A stretch of DNA of 64,000 nt from Mermis nigrescens. Lineage: Eukaryota > Nematoda > Enoplea > Mermithida > Mermithidae. Shown here in pieces: positions 50,801 through 53,800 of this stretch; position 1 is the stretch's first letter, and each line of letters begins with the position of its first letter. Under the pieces are notes generated by a model. That model saw nothing but the letters and a program-made list of their open reading frames with translations, searched no databases and had not been told where the DNA came from. A program made the translations under genes and the position numbers. Where the stretch lies: NCBI GenBank assembly GCA_036768485.1, contig JAVLUZ010000616.1, positions 136,806-200,805 on the forward strand. Reading direction: 5' to 3'.

Positions 50801-53800
50801 CGCTCATTTTTTTCAAGATCAGCCGGTCCAAATAGACCCGTCAACCCGTTCAGCTTTTGTGTCAGCCCGTTCCATGGACGGGCTGGGATGGGCTATTGCC
50901 CAGGTGTGCTCTCCATCCCCAAGCAAGCTTATTCGAGCCATATTTTACTTAAATACAAACTTTTGAATCAAAATTTATAAAAATTCAGTTATCCTAATTA
51001 ATTTTATTACAATGTTGATTTTTTTTATTCTTAACTCAAAATTTGATTAAGTTGAAGGGGAGTAGGAACAACAAAACAACGATCAGTGGTGGTTATTCTT
51101 GCATGCGAGTTTTTGTCGAAACGGCAAGTTTTTGTCAAAAAATTCTAGGTCGAGTAAACAGTTCTAAATTTTGTGGATGGACGACCGGCGTTGCAAGGAA
51201 AAGAGAACAAATGAAATCAGACATGCATAGCATGGGGATTCTGAGAGGGATGCCGAAATTTCGAATGGCTTGTTTGGACTCAAAAAGGAGATACGCGTCT
51301 CAAAGACATTGAAAAAAAATTACAAAGAAATATCACAAAAATTATATTAAATTCGACACAATACGGTCCAAAAATGAGAATATACGATGCGAAACACTGG
51401 AAATTTCGCAATTTCGAGCAAGCAGATAGCTAAAAACGCTTTAAAAAGCACATTTTCAACAAATTTTTAGGAAAATCGTGTATTATTGAAGGGGAAAAAG
51501 TTTAGAGCGGAGGGCGATGCGAACTCCAGAATCTTGTATGGACAGAATTCCGGGGCGGATCCAGAATTTTCTGACAGGGGGACTCAAAATTGTCCAAAAA
51601 GTGCCATACATTGTCCAAAAATTGGTGTATTATGCTTAAAGCACCGGTTTTTTGCTGTCTTTTGATAATCAGCCGTTATTTTGTACGAGACAAAGATTTT
51701 CGGAGCCATGTTTGTACAATGTACAAAAACTTTTTGGGGCAAAGCAATAGTAATTTTAACGCTTTTTTGAGAATTTCTCAGCAAAATTTCAAAAAATTTT
51801 GGCGCTACGCGCCGAATATCATGATTAAATTCTATTTAGCTCCAGGCGCGGGCATTAAACACTGCAGAAAAAAGAACTAATAATTAACGTTGCACTGTTT
51901 TCTGCCATTTTGAAGATAAAATTGACTTTTTTATCTTTGCGCTACATTGAATTCATAAGCAAATCGGTCTCAATTATGAGATTCAGCCAGCAAATTGCAA
52001 TCGCTTTATTACTTCTAATTGTGTAACGCAAGTTATTTTAGCTTTCTGAGTCGAATTTTATGCGTAAATTTAACCCGAATCTAATACAATCGGCTGAATT
52101 TAGGACAAAGTAACATTTTTGTGAAACGTGCGGGTCACGGATAACAATCCAGTAGTACGTAAAAATGTGTATATTTAATAGTATATCTATATATTATATA
52201 TATGCACAAAAAACTTTTAAATCGTACAAAGACTTTTCCGGAGATCTTTGTACATGTACAAAGAGGCTCGTACAAAAAAACGGTGTTTCTGATGCAAAAA
52301 AAAGTTAAAAAAATTTCGAAATTTTATAGTTGTTTCCGAAAAACTCGCAAAATTAATGCATAAATCGACACAAATCGCCGAAAAAACACACGAGAAATCA
52401 TTGTAGGAGCTACAAAATCTTTTTTCTGTACAAAAACTACTCTTTTGACGAAAATTTAAGTTTTTTAGAGAGTCAAGAAAGTCAGTAAATGCCATAAATG
52501 AGTTCTGTCCCGGCGCGAAGCGACGGAAAAATTTTAAAAATCATGATAAAAATGGCTAAAATAAGCAAAAAAACACATCTATTTTTCAATGCGCCCAAAC
52601 ATTTTTTGACAGGGAAAAAGGGCCGCCGCCCTTTCTAAATCCAACAGTGACGAAATTACAATTAAATTAAATTAAAAAGTTAGGTGCAATTTGTGATTCA
52701 TGAATAAAGACGAATCTTACGCGTCGGGTGAAGAATTTCGGCGCATTCTGCTGCTTGGTTCCGGAACCGGCTCTTTGTGCCGCTTCTTTTCCGGACTAGT
52801 CAACAAAACGCGTTCTCTGCTCTGCTTTATGGCCGCCAATGCTTGGATGGAGGCATTTTCGTTTTTCTGCAAAATTAATTATTAAAATGATAAAATGAAA
52901 TTATCAGCAAAGTCGCAGAATAACCGAAAATTAAGGTTTTGCAATTTCATCCCCGACTTAAAAAAGTATTTTAACAAATCCATCTTCCCACAAAAAGCGT
53001 AATAAAACGCCCATTTTCGCAAGTAATGCTTGAACTTTCAGCTTTATTAAGTTTTTATTACACATTTTTATCACTAGCCATTCGAATTTTGAGAAGAGGA
53101 GCATGCACAGTACCGTACATGTAACGACTCTAAATCTTGGGAGGGCCCCCAGCACACATTCCCATAGGGGTGACGGGGGTATTATCCCCACCTCAGGGTC
53201 CGAGACTTGAACCACTGTTGGACGATTTTGAGCTACCAAACATTTTCTGCATGATTTTTGCGTACAAATGCAGCGAAGATATTAAAAAATTTTCAGCGCT
53301 TTGCGCCGACTGACACATTTATATGTTAGTTTACCCATAAAATACCTAGAATGAACTTAAAATGATCTAAAAAGTCAGCATTTTCGATGAATTCTTATAT
53401 TTTTTACTTACAAGAGTGGCGAAACTAGTCAGAATGGAACAAAAATTAGTTTGAAATGCAGTTTTTCACACTAAAACATGCTAAACAGGATGTTCTAGCC
53501 ATTTTTCATATTTGACCTGCAAAAAAGGCTAGACACTGAAGTAAGTGGTCCTAAATTTTAGGAATTCACCCCCCTGAATTTTCGACCTTGGGAAACTATG
53601 GCCCCCAGATATTTTAAGGGGAAGGAGGGGGAAGACCTCAATTTTCGGCCAAAAATCGCTTACAAAGCTCCCTGTGGAAAATTTCTTATCTTCAAGAACT
53701 GAGCAATATGATTGCATGATGCTGTTATGCGACGTAAAATCGAAAGAAGTCGGCGCAGCGCCGACTTCTTCGATATTTTAGAGTTCCTACCGTCTTAGTT

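Larger units (their letters stand above)
49767..52720 (-). other. Cdk12: Cdk12 intron 2
   Basis: 2954 bp, GTAAGA...TAG. It contains elements R, I, G fragment, S, A and a long I-ended element. 50915-51215 is AT-rich with nothing recognised. Confidence 0.8.
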
